DNA of 64,000 nt from Bifidobacterium santillanense (GCF_018555385.1 NZ_JAFEJS010000011.1:28523-92522), one strand, 5' to 3'. Shown: positions 20,521 through 31,305, counted from the stretch's first letter. Notes: generated by a model from the sequence alone, not told the origin. Translations and numbers: made by a program.

Positions 20521-21954
20521 ATGGCATGGAATTCCTTCGCGACGCCGCTGATCGGCAAGGGCGTGCGCTGGGCGTCGCGCACGCTGCACCACGGCGGATC
20601 CGCGTTCCCCGGCAAGATCGTCGAGACGATCGACCCGACGTTCCTCGCGCGCACGCTCGCGCAGCTGCCGCTCGGCGTCGTCCTCGTCTCCGGCACGAAC
20701 GGCAAGACCACGACCACGCGCATGGTCGCCTCGATGCTCTCCGATCTGGGACTCAAGGTGTTCACCAACCCGACCGGATCGAACTTCACGCGCGGCGTCG
20801 TCTCCGCGCTGCTCCAGACCGTATCGCTGGCCGGACGGCTCGACGCCGACATCGCCGTGCTCGAACTCGACGAGGCATACGCCGTGCACTTCGTGCATCA
20901 GGTCCGCCCCCGCTACTCGCTCCTGCTCAACGTGATGCGTGACCAGCTCGACCGCTTCGGCGAGATCGACAACACCGCGCGCCTGCTCGGCAAGGCCGCC
21001 GCCGCGACCGACGGCACCGTCGTGCTCAACCGCGAGGACCCGCGCATCGCGCGCCTCGCCAGACTCGCGCCCGCCGGCACCGGAGTGCGCTACTTCGGCC
21101 TGTCCGACGACCTCAAGCGCTTCTTCCCGTCCGACGACGACATGGCCACGACCGTGTCGGTCGAGGGGGAGACGTCCGCCGCATCGCCGTCCGTGGCCGG
21201 CTCATCCGCCTCCGCTGGTTCGGAGGCCGCCCTGCCCGCTGACGTCACCCTCACCGCGGTCGGCGACCACGCCGCCACGTTCCTCATGGACGGCGACGAA
21301 CACCACACCGACGTCAGGCTCGAGGGCGTGTACAACCTGTACAACGCCGCCGCCGCGCTCGCCGTCGTACGCGCGGTGCGGCGGGACGCCATCGCGCGCA
21401 CCCCGTCCGTGGCCGGCGCCTCGGCCGGCACGCCGGTGTCCGACTTCCGCGCGCGTCTGCGCCGGTTCGCCCAGGCGAAGGACGACGACCTCATCGCCGC
21501 CGTCTCGCGCGTCACCCCGGCGTTCGGCCGCGGCGAGGTCATCGACGTGAACGGTTCGCCGACCGAGCTGCTGCTCGTCAAGAACCCGATGGGCTTCCGC
21601 CTCTCGCTCGCGAGCTTCCCGCCCGAGGGCGCCGACACGATGATCGTCATCAACGACGAGTACGCCGACGGCCGCGACATGAGCTGGCTGTGGGACGTCG
21701 ACTTCACGTCGTTGCGTGAAACCGGCGTCGCGCAGGTCTCCGGCGTGCGCGCGTGGGACATGGCCCTGCGCCTCGGCTACGACCAGGTGCCGGTCGGCGC
21801 GGTCGACACCGACATCGACGCCGCGCTCGCAGCGTTCGTCGCGCGCAACCCCGGCACCCGCAAGCACATCTACTGCACGTACACCGCGATGCTCAAGGTG
21901 CGCGCCGCACTGGGCCGCATCGCGCACGTCGCCGACGCCGGCGTGGGCAAGTAA
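20521..21954 (+). CDS. murT: Lipid II isoglutaminyl synthase subunit MurT
   Basis: 477 residues of the Mur ligase family. ATP-binding VSGTNGKTTTTRM (about 56-68), the NPTGSNFTRG segment, LELDEAYA and NVMRDQLDRFGEID are diagnostic of MurT, and a C-terminal DUF1727-type domain follows. With GatD it amidates the alpha-carboxyl of D-glutamate in lipid II, needed for efficient peptidoglycan cross-linking. The region after RYFGLSDD, where staphylococcal MurT has a four-cysteine zinc ribbon, is here an Ala/Ser-rich loop without Cys; the whole protein has a single Cys near its C-terminus. It lies 7 bp after dnaB and 14 bp before gatD. Confidence 0.9.
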   Translation: MAWNSFATPLIGKGVRWASRTLHHGGSAFPGKIVETIDPTFLARTLAQLPLGVVLVSGTNGKTTTTRMVASMLSDLGLKVFTNPTGSNFTRGVVSALLQTVSLAGRLDADIAVLELDEAYAVHFVHQVRPRYSLLLNVMRDQLDRFGEIDNTARLLGKAAAATDGTVVLNREDPRIARLARLAPAGTGVRYFGLSDDLKRFFPSDDDMATTVSVEGETSAASPSVAGSSASAGSEAALPADVTLTAVGDHAATFLMDGDEHHTDVRLEGVYNLYNAAAALAVVRAVRRDAIARTPSVAGASAGTPVSDFRARLRRFAQAKDDDLIAAVSRVTPAFGRGEVIDVNGSPTELLLVKNPMGFRLSLASFPPEGADTMIVINDEYADGRDMSWLWDVDFTSLRETGVAQVSGVRAWDMALRLGYDQVPVGAVDTDIDAALAAFVARNPGTRKHIYCTYTAMLKVRAALGRIAHVADAGVGK

Positions 21955-21968
21955 GGAGGTTTCCGACA

Positions 21969-22736
21969 ATGGGAAAGACGATCGACGTGATGTCCCTCTA
22001 CCCGAAGGACATGAACATCTACGGCGACTCCGGCAACGTGCTCACGATCCGCCGCCGCCTCGAACTGTACGGCTACGAGCCGGTCATCCACCAGTACAAC
22101 CAGGGCGACGACTGGCCCGACCACGTCGACCTGATCCTCGGCGGCGGCGGCCAGGACAGCGGCCAGAGCAAGATCATCGACGACTTCTTCAAACGCGCCG
22201 ACCTGATCCGCTCGCTCGCGTTCCACGGCACGCCGATGCTGATGATCTGCGGCATGTACCAGCTGTTCGGCGAGTACTTCGAGACCGTCGAGGGCTCGCG
22301 TCTCGAAGGCATCGGCGTGATCGGCGCGTACACGATCGGCAAGGACGTGCGCATGATCGGCAACCTCGTCGAGCACTCCGACGACTTCGGCGACATCATC
22401 GGCTACGAGAACCACTCCGGACAGACGTTCCTGCGTGAGGGCACGTCGCCGCTCGGCTCGGTCGACGAGGAGGGGCGCGGCAACAACGGCGAGGACTTCA
22501 CCGAGGGCGCGCGCTTCAACAACGTGATCGGCACGTACATGCACGGCTCGCTGCTGCCGAAGAACCCGCTCATCGCCGACTTCCTCATCCGCAACGCCGT
22601 CGAACGCCGCTACGGCGAACTCAACGACGGCCGTCTCGCCACGGACGCGCAGACCCCGGATCAGGCCGCCGAGCTCGCGCGCCTCGACGAGGTCGCCGCC
22701 AAGGCCCGCGAGGTCGCCGCCGCTCGTCCGCGCTGA
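21969..22736 (+). CDS. gatD: Lipid II isoglutaminyl synthase subunit GatD (glutamine amidotransferase)
   Basis: 255 residues of class I (CobB/CobQ-like) glutamine amidotransferases. AAGGAGG overlaps the murT stop and precedes ATG 21969. Early conserved residues are LYPKDMNIYGDSGN and LILGGGGQD. The nucleophile is Cys94 in MLMICGMYQLFG, matching the known catalytic position, and the His is in YMHGSLLPKNP (about 192). It supplies ammonia from glutamine to MurT. The tail beyond ~230 is a charged Ala-rich extension. Confidence 0.9.
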   Translation: MGKTIDVMSLYPKDMNIYGDSGNVLTIRRRLELYGYEPVIHQYNQGDDWPDHVDLILGGGGQDSGQSKIIDDFFKRADLIRSLAFHGTPMLMICGMYQLFGEYFETVEGSRLEGIGVIGAYTIGKDVRMIGNLVEHSDDFGDIIGYENHSGQTFLREGTSPLGSVDEEGRGNNGEDFTEGARFNNVIGTYMHGSLLPKNPLIADFLIRNAVERRYGELNDGRLATDAQTPDQAAELARLDEVAAKAREVAAARPR

Positions 22737-22874
22737 CGGACCGGGCCGGTCCGGGCGGCCGGGCAGACGGAATCCGTGGGTGTCGTCCAATAATCGGGCG
22801 GACCCCGTTGGAGTACCCTAAGAACTACGAGCGCGCGGCATCAGGCCGCGCCCGGCCTCACAAGGAGGGACATC

Positions 22875-23156
22875 ATGGCTGATTTCGATTTGGGTGACGG
22901 CCTGCGCAAGGTCGTGCTGGCGGGCATCGGCGCCCTCGCCACCGGATACGAGAAGGGCAGCGAGCTCGTCGACGACCTCGTCAAGAAGGGCGAGCTGACC
23001 GTCGAGCAGGGCAAGAGCCTCAACACCGAGCTCAAGCGCAAGGTGGGTGAGTCCCTCGTCAAGGACGCCGACAAGGACGACGAGAAGCGCGCCGCCAAGT
23101 CCGACGACGCCGAGACCCCGGCGGAGGAGACCGAGGACAAGCCGTCCGAGGTCTGA
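22875..23156 (+). CDS. Small phasin-like protein
   Basis: 93 residues. The first ~60 match the small phasin-like pattern LGDGLRKVVLAGIGALAT..EKGSELVDDLVKKGELT; the rest is a highly charged Asp/Glu/Lys tail. CAAGGAGG precedes the ATG. In many Gram-positives such proteins are encoded beside ABC1/UbiB-type kinases, as here. A polyhydroxyalkanoate role is not implied; a helical partner or regulator of the kinase is the better guess. Confidence 0.65.
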   Translation: MADFDLGDGLRKVVLAGIGALATGYEKGSELVDDLVKKGELTVEQGKSLNTELKRKVGESLVKDADKDDEKRAAKSDDAETPAEETEDKPSEV

Positions 23157-23188
23157 GTCGACCGGCCGTCGGGCCGTATGAATCACAT

Positions 23189-23231
23189 GGGAGCGGACCC
23201 CGAGCCGTGACGTCGGCGCGGGGACGCTCCC
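23189..23231 (+). terminator. Hairpin after the phasin-like gene
   Basis: GGGAGCG (23189-23195) pairs with CGCTCCC (23225-23231), continued by an inner CCCCG/CGGGG stem with one bulge. No clear T-run follows. Confidence 0.45.
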
Positions 23232-23291
23232 GTCTTGCGTAGTGCCGCGGATGAGCGCGGATGACCCGGAGAGGATAGGGAGGTCGCAGAC

Positions 23292-25079
<1,788 letters not shown>

Positions 25080-25190
25080 CCCTCGTCGGTCCTCCGTCCG
25101 GGGCCGGCCGTTCACCCGTGGCCTCCGGCCCGGGTGTCCCCGGTTACGTTTCGATGTGCTCCGTAGTTGAAGGCGAGGAGCAGCTCCGAC

Positions 25191-25584
25191 CTGGGTGTCC
25201 CCGGTTGCGTTTCCCGTAATTCCGATCGTCAGTGGGCTCCTGTCGGGGCCCGGGTACGTTCCCCGTGGTCCCTCGCCCGGCTGGAATGGGTTCACGTTGC
25301 CGCACGTCGGGAGTTGAGTACGTTCCCCGTGGCTCCACAACCCTACGGGAGACGGCAGTGGGGAATATTGTTGGGAATCGTGTACGTTCCCCGTGGTCCC
25401 ACATCCCCAACTCCCGCTTTTCGTACGCTGAGCCCATCCTGACGTACGTTGTCGGTGGGTATCCGGATCAAGCCCCCTGTTTTCGTATGCTGGCCGTCGC
25501 TTGTCGTACGAAAACAGGGGGTAAGACCGGTAGAGCCACGGAAGACGTACGCCTAGGCGGACTCAGCGTACGGTCATGGTGGGG
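25191..25584. repeat. ~390-bp direct repeat, copy A
   Basis: This copy matches 26845-27231 over almost its full length. Within it GTACGTTCCCCGTGG occurs at 25254, 25318 and 25382 (64-bp steps), with degenerate relatives near 25145, 25206 and 25445, so the unit is a ~62-64-bp tandem array. The right half ends in a conserved CGTACGCCTAGG-to-GGTCATGGTGGGG block. Antisense ORFs across it are artefacts of the repeat. Confidence 0.8.
25473..25521. repeat. 15-bp hairpin inside repeat copy A
   Basis: CCCCCTGTTTTCGTA (25473-25487) pairs exactly with 25507-25521 around a 19-nt loop. Copy B keeps it with one mismatch (near 27120-27168). It could act as a terminator or a recombination site. Confidence 0.7.
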
Positions 25585-25748
25585 AAGCCGCTCAACCTCC
25601 GGATGATGAGCTCCGGTGGCCCGATTCGTGGTCGTCGTATCCGAGACATGATGTCATGTGGCTGGGGTCGTTGGCCTCTCGGATGCAATGCGCCGTCTTA
25701 TTCATCCCAGGTGGCCGTTCATCCGTGACCGGACCAATCTGGGAGGAG

Positions 25749-25757
25749 TTATCCACA
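25749..25757 (+). promoter_or_regulatory. Isolated exact DnaA box
   Basis: TTATCCACA within AGTTATCCACATTTTT, a 16-base context identical to that of the box at 16991, ~100 bp before the AbiEi/DUF559-type gene. Confidence 0.45.
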
Positions 25758-25859
25758 TTTTTCGGACGTCGGGGAGGTTCATCCACCGGACCGTGAACCG
25801 TTATTCCCATCCCGTATGCGGATGTGGCGTTCCCCTTCCCCGTCCAATACCGTGGAATC

Positions 25860-26828
25860 ATGAGACAGCACAAGGTAGTGAATGATCTGATTCGTGAAGC
25901 CGAATCGCAGCGGAGATGTCTGTACGGCGCCGACGACGCGTCCCGTCGAGCCTTGCATCGGCGACTCGGCGTCGGTGAACTGGTTGCGCCGTATCCGAAT
26001 GTGTACGCCAGAGCGGAGTATTGGAGAGGGCTGAACGCGTGTCAGCAGTCATTGCATGTGGCTCGGGCGTTGCATCTGATGCATCTGAAATGGGTGTTCG
26101 CCGGTCTGACGGCTATCGATGCGTATGGTTTCGATCATACGTGGCGGATGCATGCCGGTGAGCTGATGGTTGCGGATGACCGTGGCAGGGGCGACAGGAC
26201 GCCCTTGGCCCAGGGGGCCTATACGTTGCGGCGTGTCTTCGTGCCGGCGATCCGGCCCGTGATGGTTGCGGGTATTCCCGTTACCGGTGCCGCGAGATCG
26301 CTGGTGGACTGCGCGTCGGAAGCTTCGTTCCTGCAGGCCCTGCCGATGTTCGACTCCGCCATCCGCAGGGGAGTGGATATGGATGAGGTGCGGGCGGTGT
26401 GTCGCGGGATGCGCGCCGACTGCACTGCGGTGGAGAGAGCGCTCAGGTATGCCAACGGCAAGTGCGAGAACGGTGGCGAGTCGATGACCTACGGCGTGAC
26501 GGTGCTCAGCGGATTCGCCGTACCCGAGTTCCAGGTGGAGTTCCGAACCGCGGATCGCACGTTCCGCGTGGATTTCCTATGGCGTCTTCATGACGGGCGG
26601 ATCATCGTGCTGGAATACGACGGCATGCGCAAATACTCCGATCCCTCCATGGCCGGACGTCGATCGGTGAAACAGGTGGTCGGTGCCCAGCTGAACCGAG
26701 ACCAGACGTTGCGGACGCTTGGAGTCACGACGGTCCTTCACTGCGATTACGACGACGTCGTGGCGCAGAAGCCCTTGGTTCGTATGCTCTCCGAGGTCGG
26801 GGTGCCTTGGGTCGGTCGTCCATGGTGA
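25860..26828 (+). CDS. AbiEi-like / DUF559 (PD-(D/E)XK-type) protein
   Basis: 322 residues from ATG 25860; a GTG at 25824 is in frame but the added residues look non-coding. The N-terminal ~150 resemble the AbiEi antitoxin-like winged-helix protein found across actinobacteria (RLGVGELVAPYPNVYAR, FAGLTAIDAYGF, PVTGAARSLVDCA). The C-terminal ~110 resemble a DUF559/Vsr-like nuclease fold, with RVDFLWRLHDGRIIVLEYDG and a terminal RDQTLRTLGV. No cognate toxin is adjacent. GC content and codon use are lower and more mixed than in neighbours, and the gene lies between two ~390-bp direct repeats, so it may have been acquired. A defence or toxin-antitoxin-derived role is inferred only. Confidence 0.7.
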   Translation: MRQHKVVNDLIREAESQRRCLYGADDASRRALHRRLGVGELVAPYPNVYARAEYWRGLNACQQSLHVARALHLMHLKWVFAGLTAIDAYGFDHTWRMHAGELMVADDRGRGDRTPLAQGAYTLRRVFVPAIRPVMVAGIPVTGAARSLVDCASEASFLQALPMFDSAIRRGVDMDEVRAVCRGMRADCTAVERALRYANGKCENGGESMTYGVTVLSGFAVPEFQVEFRTADRTFRVDFLWRLHDGRIIVLEYDGMRKYSDPSMAGRRSVKQVVGAQLNRDQTLRTLGVTTVLHCDYDDVVAQKPLVRMLSEVGVPWVGRPW

Positions 26829-26844
26829 TTCGACTCGCCGGCCC

Positions 26845-27231
26845 GTGGGTCCGGTTATGTTTCCTCCGATTCCGGCCGTCGGTGGGTTCCTGTTGGAGGA
26901 CGGGTACGTTCCCCGTGGTTCCGACCCGGCTGGAATGGGTTCACGTTGCCGCATGTTGGGGCCGGGTACGTTCCCCGTGGCCTCATATCTCGCCGGTGGA
27001 CGGGGATGCGCCGGCACGTCGGGAATCGGGTACGTTCCCCGTGGTTCCACATCCCAACCCCCGCTTTTCGTACGTTGGGTTCGTCCTGGCGTACGTTGTC
27101 GGTGGGTATTCGGGTCGAACTCCCTGTTTTCGTATGCTGGCCATCGCTTGGCGTACGAAAACAGGGGGTAGGACCGGTCGGGCCACGGAAGACGTACGCC
27201 TAGGAGGGCTCAGCGTACGGTCATGGTGGGG
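26845..27231. repeat. ~390-bp direct repeat, copy B
   Basis: This is the second copy of the element at 25191-25584, starting 17 bp after the AbiEi/DUF559 stop. GTACGTTCCCCGTGG occurs at 26904, 26966 and 27030 (62- and 64-bp steps), with relatives near 26855 and 27092. The final ~110 bases (hairpin plus ACGTACGCCTAGG block) are the best conserved part, differing from copy A at few positions. Confidence 0.8.
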
Positions 27232-27280
27232 GTGGCGGGTAATCAGGGGTGTAGTCGGATCCGGCAGGATCCCTTAGGCG

Positions 27281-27370
27281 CAGGTCCGGTGCGTGATGCG
27301 GAAGAGGGCAGCGGCAGGCCGATGCCGTTGAAGAAGTGGCAGGTCTGGCGCGTGATGCGAAAGAGGGGCC
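27281..27370. repeat. Short direct repeat, ~59-bp period
   Basis: CAGGTCCGGTGCGTGATGCG at 27281 recurs with a few changes at 27340, each followed by (G/A)AAGAGGG. The remaining gap up to the alpha-galactosidase promoter shows nothing else. Confidence 0.5.
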
Positions 27371-27513
27371 GGATCATGTTGTTCCCGGGATGATCGGCGT
27401 CTTCCGTGCGCAGACCTTGGCCTCACGGTCCTCGATAGTATGAAACCGTTGAAATAAAGAAATGATAACAATGGGAGAAACGCCTGAAATTCCAAGGATG
27501 GTTGCGTTCTGAT

Positions 27514-27542
27514 TTGACTTTATACCGGTATCAAAATATAGT
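27514..27542 (+). promoter_or_regulatory. Promoter with LacI-type operator for the first alpha-galactosidase
   Basis: TTGACT (27514-27519), 17 bp, TATAGT (27537-27542) is a good sigma-70-type promoter. The spacer holds the palindrome ATACCGGTAT (27522-27531). The same TACCGGTATC core recurs at 31235-31244 before the LacI gene 31306-32337, so that regulator is the likely repressor. The leader to ATG 27709 would be ~160 nt. Confidence 0.75.
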
Positions 27543-27708
27543 GTCGTACGACAACGGAAAACGAAGGTCGGCACGGACGATGTGCGGTTCGGGCCGACCG
27601 GCATGATGCGCGTCGCGGATGAAGGCGGCAACGGGCACGGCGGTGACGCCGGACCGTGGCCGACGCCCCGAAGTCGGACGCCCGTGGTGTGCATCGAGGA
27701 GGAACGCA

Positions 27709-29859
27709 ATGGCGAACGGTTTCTCGTGGGGCAATGACGCGCTGACCCTGCGGTTCGAATGGGACGACGAGTCCCCGGTGTCCGTCGCGTCGGTCGAGGC
27801 GACGACCGAAGGCGGCGGAACGGTCAAGGCGGTATTGGACCACCGCATCCCGATCGTCGAGATGGAGATCGCCGGCACCGGCCACTGGATCGCCTGCGAC
27901 AAGCTCATCCACACCACCCTCGGCCGCGACCTGCGCTATGTGGGTCACAGGGAGTCCGAGGATAAGGCCCGCGGCGTCAAGCGCCTCGACGTCGAGGTCG
28001 CCGACCCCGAGCAGGGCGTCGCCGTGACCGTCACCTACGAGCTGCCTAACGGCATCCCGATGTTCCGCACCTATGCGACCGTCACCAACACCAACGCCGA
28101 CAAGACCGAGCCTCCGCTGAGCATCGAGCAGATCACCAGCTGGGCGTCCGCGTTCGGCGCGCCGGAGGGCCAGCAGGCCGACCTCGCCGCATGGGAGTCC
28201 ATCGAGGGCAAGTACGATTGGCTTGCCGAGGGCCGCTGGCACGCCACGCCCCTGCGCGACTACTTCCCGGACATGGCCGAGGAGCTCACCAACGTCGACC
28301 CGCGCGGCGAGCACCGCGTCGTGTCCACCAGCACCTGGTCCACCGGCCGTTTCGCCCCGCTCGCCATCGAGCAGTCCAAGACGTTCGGCCTCGCGTGGCT
28401 GTTCCAGATCGAGCACAACGGCGCATGGCGCTGGGACATCGGCGAGGACACCGCCGACGCCTACATGGCCCTGACCGGTCCGACCAGCGTCGACCACGGC
28501 TGGGCAAGGAACCTCAAGCCCGGCGAGACCTTCGCCACCGTCCCGGCGTCGGTCGCGCTCGGCGGCGACTTCGACGACGTCGTCAGGGCCGTCACCGACT
28601 ACCGTCGTGCGATGCGCACGCAGCCGGACCACGTCGACAACGCCCGTCCGCGCGTCATCTTCAACGACTACATGAACACGATCTACGGCGACCCGACCAC
28701 CGAGAAGGAACTGCCGCTCATCGAGGCCGCCGCCAAGGTCGGCATCGAGATCTTCTGCATCGACTGCGGCTGGTACGACGACTCCGGCAACTGGTGGCCG
28801 ACTGTCGGCGAATGGCTGCCGTCCAGGACCCGTTTCCCCGGGAAGAAGGGCCTCGGCGAGGTCGTCGACGCGATCCGCGCCGCCGGCATGGTCCCGGGTC
28901 TGTGGCTCGAGCCCGAGGTCATCGGCGTCAAAAGCCCGATGGCGGACAAGCTCCCCGATTCCGCGTTCTTCATGCGCAACGGCCACCGCGTCGTCGAGCA
29001 GGAGCGCTACGTGCTCGACCTGCGCAGCCCCGAGGCGCGCAAACACCTCGACACGGTCGTCGACCGCCTCGTCGACGAGTACGGCGTCGGCTACTTCAAG
29101 TTCGACTACAACGTCCAGCCCGGCATCGGCACCGACGTCGACTCCGACTCGCTCGGCGACGGCCTGCTCGGCCACAACCGCGCCTACCTCGACTGGGTGG
29201 ACGGCGTGCACCGCCGCCACCCCGACCTGATCCTCGAGAACTGCTCCTCCGGCGGCATGCGCGAGGACTTCGCGCAGACCTCCCGCTTCCAGGTGCAGTC
29301 CACCTCCGATCAGCAGGACTTCCGCCTGTACCCGACGATCGCCGCCACCGCGCCGATGATGGTCCTGCCCGAACAGGCCGGCAGCTGGGCCTACCCGCAG
29401 TCCACGATGGGCGTCGAGGAGAGCGCCGTCAACATCAACACGACGTTCCTCGGCCGCTACTTCCTGTCCGGCTACATCAACCGCATGAGCGACGAGCAGC
29501 GCACGCTGGTCGAGGAGTCGATCGCCCAGTACAAGAGGTACGTGCAGCCGGTCATCGCCTCGTCCACGCCGTTCTGGCCGCTCGGCCTGCCGGGCTGGAC
29601 CGACAGAGTCGTCGCCTACGGCCTGTACGCGCCCGACTACGCGCTCGTCACCGTCTGGGACCGTGACTCCGATGGCGGCACCGTCGCGCTCGATTTGCCG
29701 AGGTGCCACGGCCGCGACGCGACCGTCACCCCGATCTTCCCGGACAAGGACGTCGACGCATGGCCCGTCTCCTGGGACGCCGCCCATGGCCGCGCCGCCG
29801 TGCGGGTGCCCGGCGACGGCCACGCCTCCCGCACGTTCCTCGTCGCGCCCAAGGACTGA
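27709..29859 (+). CDS. GH36 alpha-galactosidase
   Basis: 716 residues. ATG 27709 has AGGAGG six bases upstream; the longer frame from 27619 adds 30 Arg-rich residues and is rejected. The TIM-barrel core shows FCIDCGWYDDSG and WLEPEVIG. The nucleophile Asp is in YFKFDYN (about 466), ENCSSGGMREDF follows, and the acid/base Asp is in STSDQQDF (about 534). It releases terminal alpha-galactose from raffinose-family oligosaccharides or related galactosides. No signal peptide, so it acts inside the cell after uptake. The MFS permease downstream and the LacI regulator beyond it complete a locally regulated unit. It differs strongly from the second GH36 at 32362-34557. Confidence 0.88.
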   Translation: MANGFSWGNDALTLRFEWDDESPVSVASVEATTEGGGTVKAVLDHRIPIVEMEIAGTGHWIACDKLIHTTLGRDLRYVGHRESEDKARGVKRLDVEVADPEQGVAVTVTYELPNGIPMFRTYATVTNTNADKTEPPLSIEQITSWASAFGAPEGQQADLAAWESIEGKYDWLAEGRWHATPLRDYFPDMAEELTNVDPRGEHRVVSTSTWSTGRFAPLAIEQSKTFGLAWLFQIEHNGAWRWDIGEDTADAYMALTGPTSVDHGWARNLKPGETFATVPASVALGGDFDDVVRAVTDYRRAMRTQPDHVDNARPRVIFNDYMNTIYGDPTTEKELPLIEAAAKVGIEIFCIDCGWYDDSGNWWPTVGEWLPSRTRFPGKKGLGEVVDAIRAAGMVPGLWLEPEVIGVKSPMADKLPDSAFFMRNGHRVVEQERYVLDLRSPEARKHLDTVVDRLVDEYGVGYFKFDYNVQPGIGTDVDSDSLGDGLLGHNRAYLDWVDGVHRRHPDLILENCSSGGMREDFAQTSRFQVQSTSDQQDFRLYPTIAATAPMMVLPEQAGSWAYPQSTMGVEESAVNINTTFLGRYFLSGYINRMSDEQRTLVEESIAQYKRYVQPVIASSTPFWPLGLPGWTDRVVAYGLYAPDYALVTVWDRDSDGGTVALDLPRCHGRDATVTPIFPDKDVDAWPVSWDAAHGRAAVRVPGDGHASRTFLVAPKD

Positions 29860-29940
29860 GCCGGACCCGGCCCCTTCCGCCAGCGCCGAATCCTTCCGTC
29901 AACCAACCACCACAACCCAACCAAACCAAAGGAAACCCCC

Positions 29941-31164
29941 ATGTCATCCAAGAAGAAGGATGTCAACAGCCTCTCGGTCATCCTGCCGATGCTGTCCGCC
30001 TCCCTGTTCCTCACCAGCTACAGCGTCGTCAACGGCGTCATCCCGCAGCTGGGCCGCGCGCTCAACGTCGACAACACGTCCGCCGAGCTGCTGTCGACCA
30101 CGCCGTCGCTGACCGCCCTGATCACCCTGCTCATCTCCCCGGCGCTCGCCCGCTTCTTCGGCCTGAAGAAGGTCATCGGCGCCGGCCTGTTCCTCGTCGG
30201 CATCACCGCGTTCGTGCCGATGTTCGCCACCAACTTCGCGGTCGTCATGGCGGCCCGCGTGCTCTTCGGCATGGGCCTGGGCCTGTACAACTCGCTGGTC
30301 ATCACCCTCATCCAGATGATGTACTCCGGCAACCGCCGCGCCACCCTGCTCGGCATCCGCGGCGCCACCGAGAACCTCGGCCAGGCCATCATGACCGCCC
30401 TGGTCTCCGTGTTCGTGCTCATCGCCGGCTGGCAGGGCGCCTTCGTCGTCTACCTGTTCGCCTTCCCGGTCCTCATCTGGTTCTGGATCCAGGTCCCCGA
30501 CGTCCACCTCGACAAGTCCGGCTCCTCCGACATGGAGGACGAGGGCAACGTCAACACCTACCCCGACAGGACCAGCCCGCTGCTCGGCGCGTTCTGCGTG
30601 TGCGCCGCCCTGTACATGGTGTTCTTCAACGCCATCAACGTCCGCTTCGCCGAGATCGCCCAGAAGATCCTGAACGACCCGCACCACGACTCCTCCGTGA
30701 TCATCTCCGTCGGCATCCTGTTCGCCGTCGTGGCCGGCTTCGTGTACGGCTTCCTCGAGAAGAGGTTCGGCGACCGCACCTACTACGTGGGCATGGGCAT
30801 CTACTTCCTCGGCTGCCTGCTCGTCTCCGTCGCCGGCAGCAACTACGCCGTGCTCGTCGCCGGGTTCTTCCTGTTCAACTTCCCCGGCCCGATCCTCGGA
30901 CCGTTCCTGTGCAACCGCATCCCGAAGTACGCCACCAAGAGCTCCCAGGCGTTCTGGTCCACGATGATCATCCTGTCCTTCCACGTCGGCGTCTTCGCCT
31001 CGCCGCTTGCGATGAAGGCCATCGCCGCGATCACCGGCTCCACCGACCCGGCCGCCCCGTTCCCGTGGTTCACCGTCGGCTTCGCGATCATGATCGCCGT
31101 GGTCGCCGTCTGGCGCCTGACCCACAAGGACGGCGCCAGGAAGGCCGCGATCGCCACCGCGTGA
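29941..31164 (+). CDS. MFS transporter
   Basis: 407 residues with 12 predicted hydrophobic segments. N-terminal LSVILPMLSASLFLTSY and the loop after helix 2 (SPALARFFGLKKVIGAG) fit the major facilitator superfamily. Position between an alpha-galactosidase and a LacI regulator suggests uptake of an alpha-galactoside or release product, but the substrate cannot be read. AAAGGAAA precedes the ATG. It is cotranscribed with the alpha-galactosidase (81-bp gap) and ends at a terminator. Confidence 0.85.
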   Translation: MSSKKKDVNSLSVILPMLSASLFLTSYSVVNGVIPQLGRALNVDNTSAELLSTTPSLTALITLLISPALARFFGLKKVIGAGLFLVGITAFVPMFATNFAVVMAARVLFGMGLGLYNSLVITLIQMMYSGNRRATLLGIRGATENLGQAIMTALVSVFVLIAGWQGAFVVYLFAFPVLIWFWIQVPDVHLDKSGSSDMEDEGNVNTYPDRTSPLLGAFCVCAALYMVFFNAINVRFAEIAQKILNDPHHDSSVIISVGILFAVVAGFVYGFLEKRFGDRTYYVGMGIYFLGCLLVSVAGSNYAVLVAGFFLFNFPGPILGPFLCNRIPKYATKSSQAFWSTMIILSFHVGVFASPLAMKAIAAITGSTDPAAPFPWFTVGFAIMIAVVAVWRLTHKDGARKAAIATA

Positions 31165-31202
31165 TCGTCCGGCCCGTCATGGCCGTAACGTCCTGACCGC
31201 AC

Positions 31203-31233
31203 ATGCGCTCCCCATGCCGGGGAGCGCATTTTT
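31203..31233 (+). terminator. Terminator after the MFS gene
   Basis: Perfect 11-bp stem (31203-31213 with 31219-31229), 5-nt loop and T-run to 31233. Confidence 0.85.
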
Positions 31234-31260
31234 GTACCGGTATCACCAACCGCATAGAAT
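31232..31260 (+). promoter_or_regulatory. lacI promoter with the same TACCGGTATC operator
   Basis: TTGTAC (31232-31237), 17 bp, TAGAAT (31255-31260) forms a promoter whose -35 overlaps TACCGGTATC (31235-31244). The motif is shared with the alpha-galactosidase promoter at 27522, implying autoregulation. Confidence 0.7.
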
Positions 31261-31305
31261 GGCCCGGTATCCCCGGTGGACAGACGAACCGGGCGAGGAG
31301 GATTC

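Noticed and set aside
25824..25859. GTG start for the AbiEi/DUF559 gene
   Set aside because: The twelve extra residues (Phe/Pro-rich) have no family character and no good ribosome binding site.
27619..27708. Earlier start for the first alpha-galactosidase
   Set aside because: The extra 30 residues are Arg-rich and unlike GH36; AGGAGG stands before ATG 27709.
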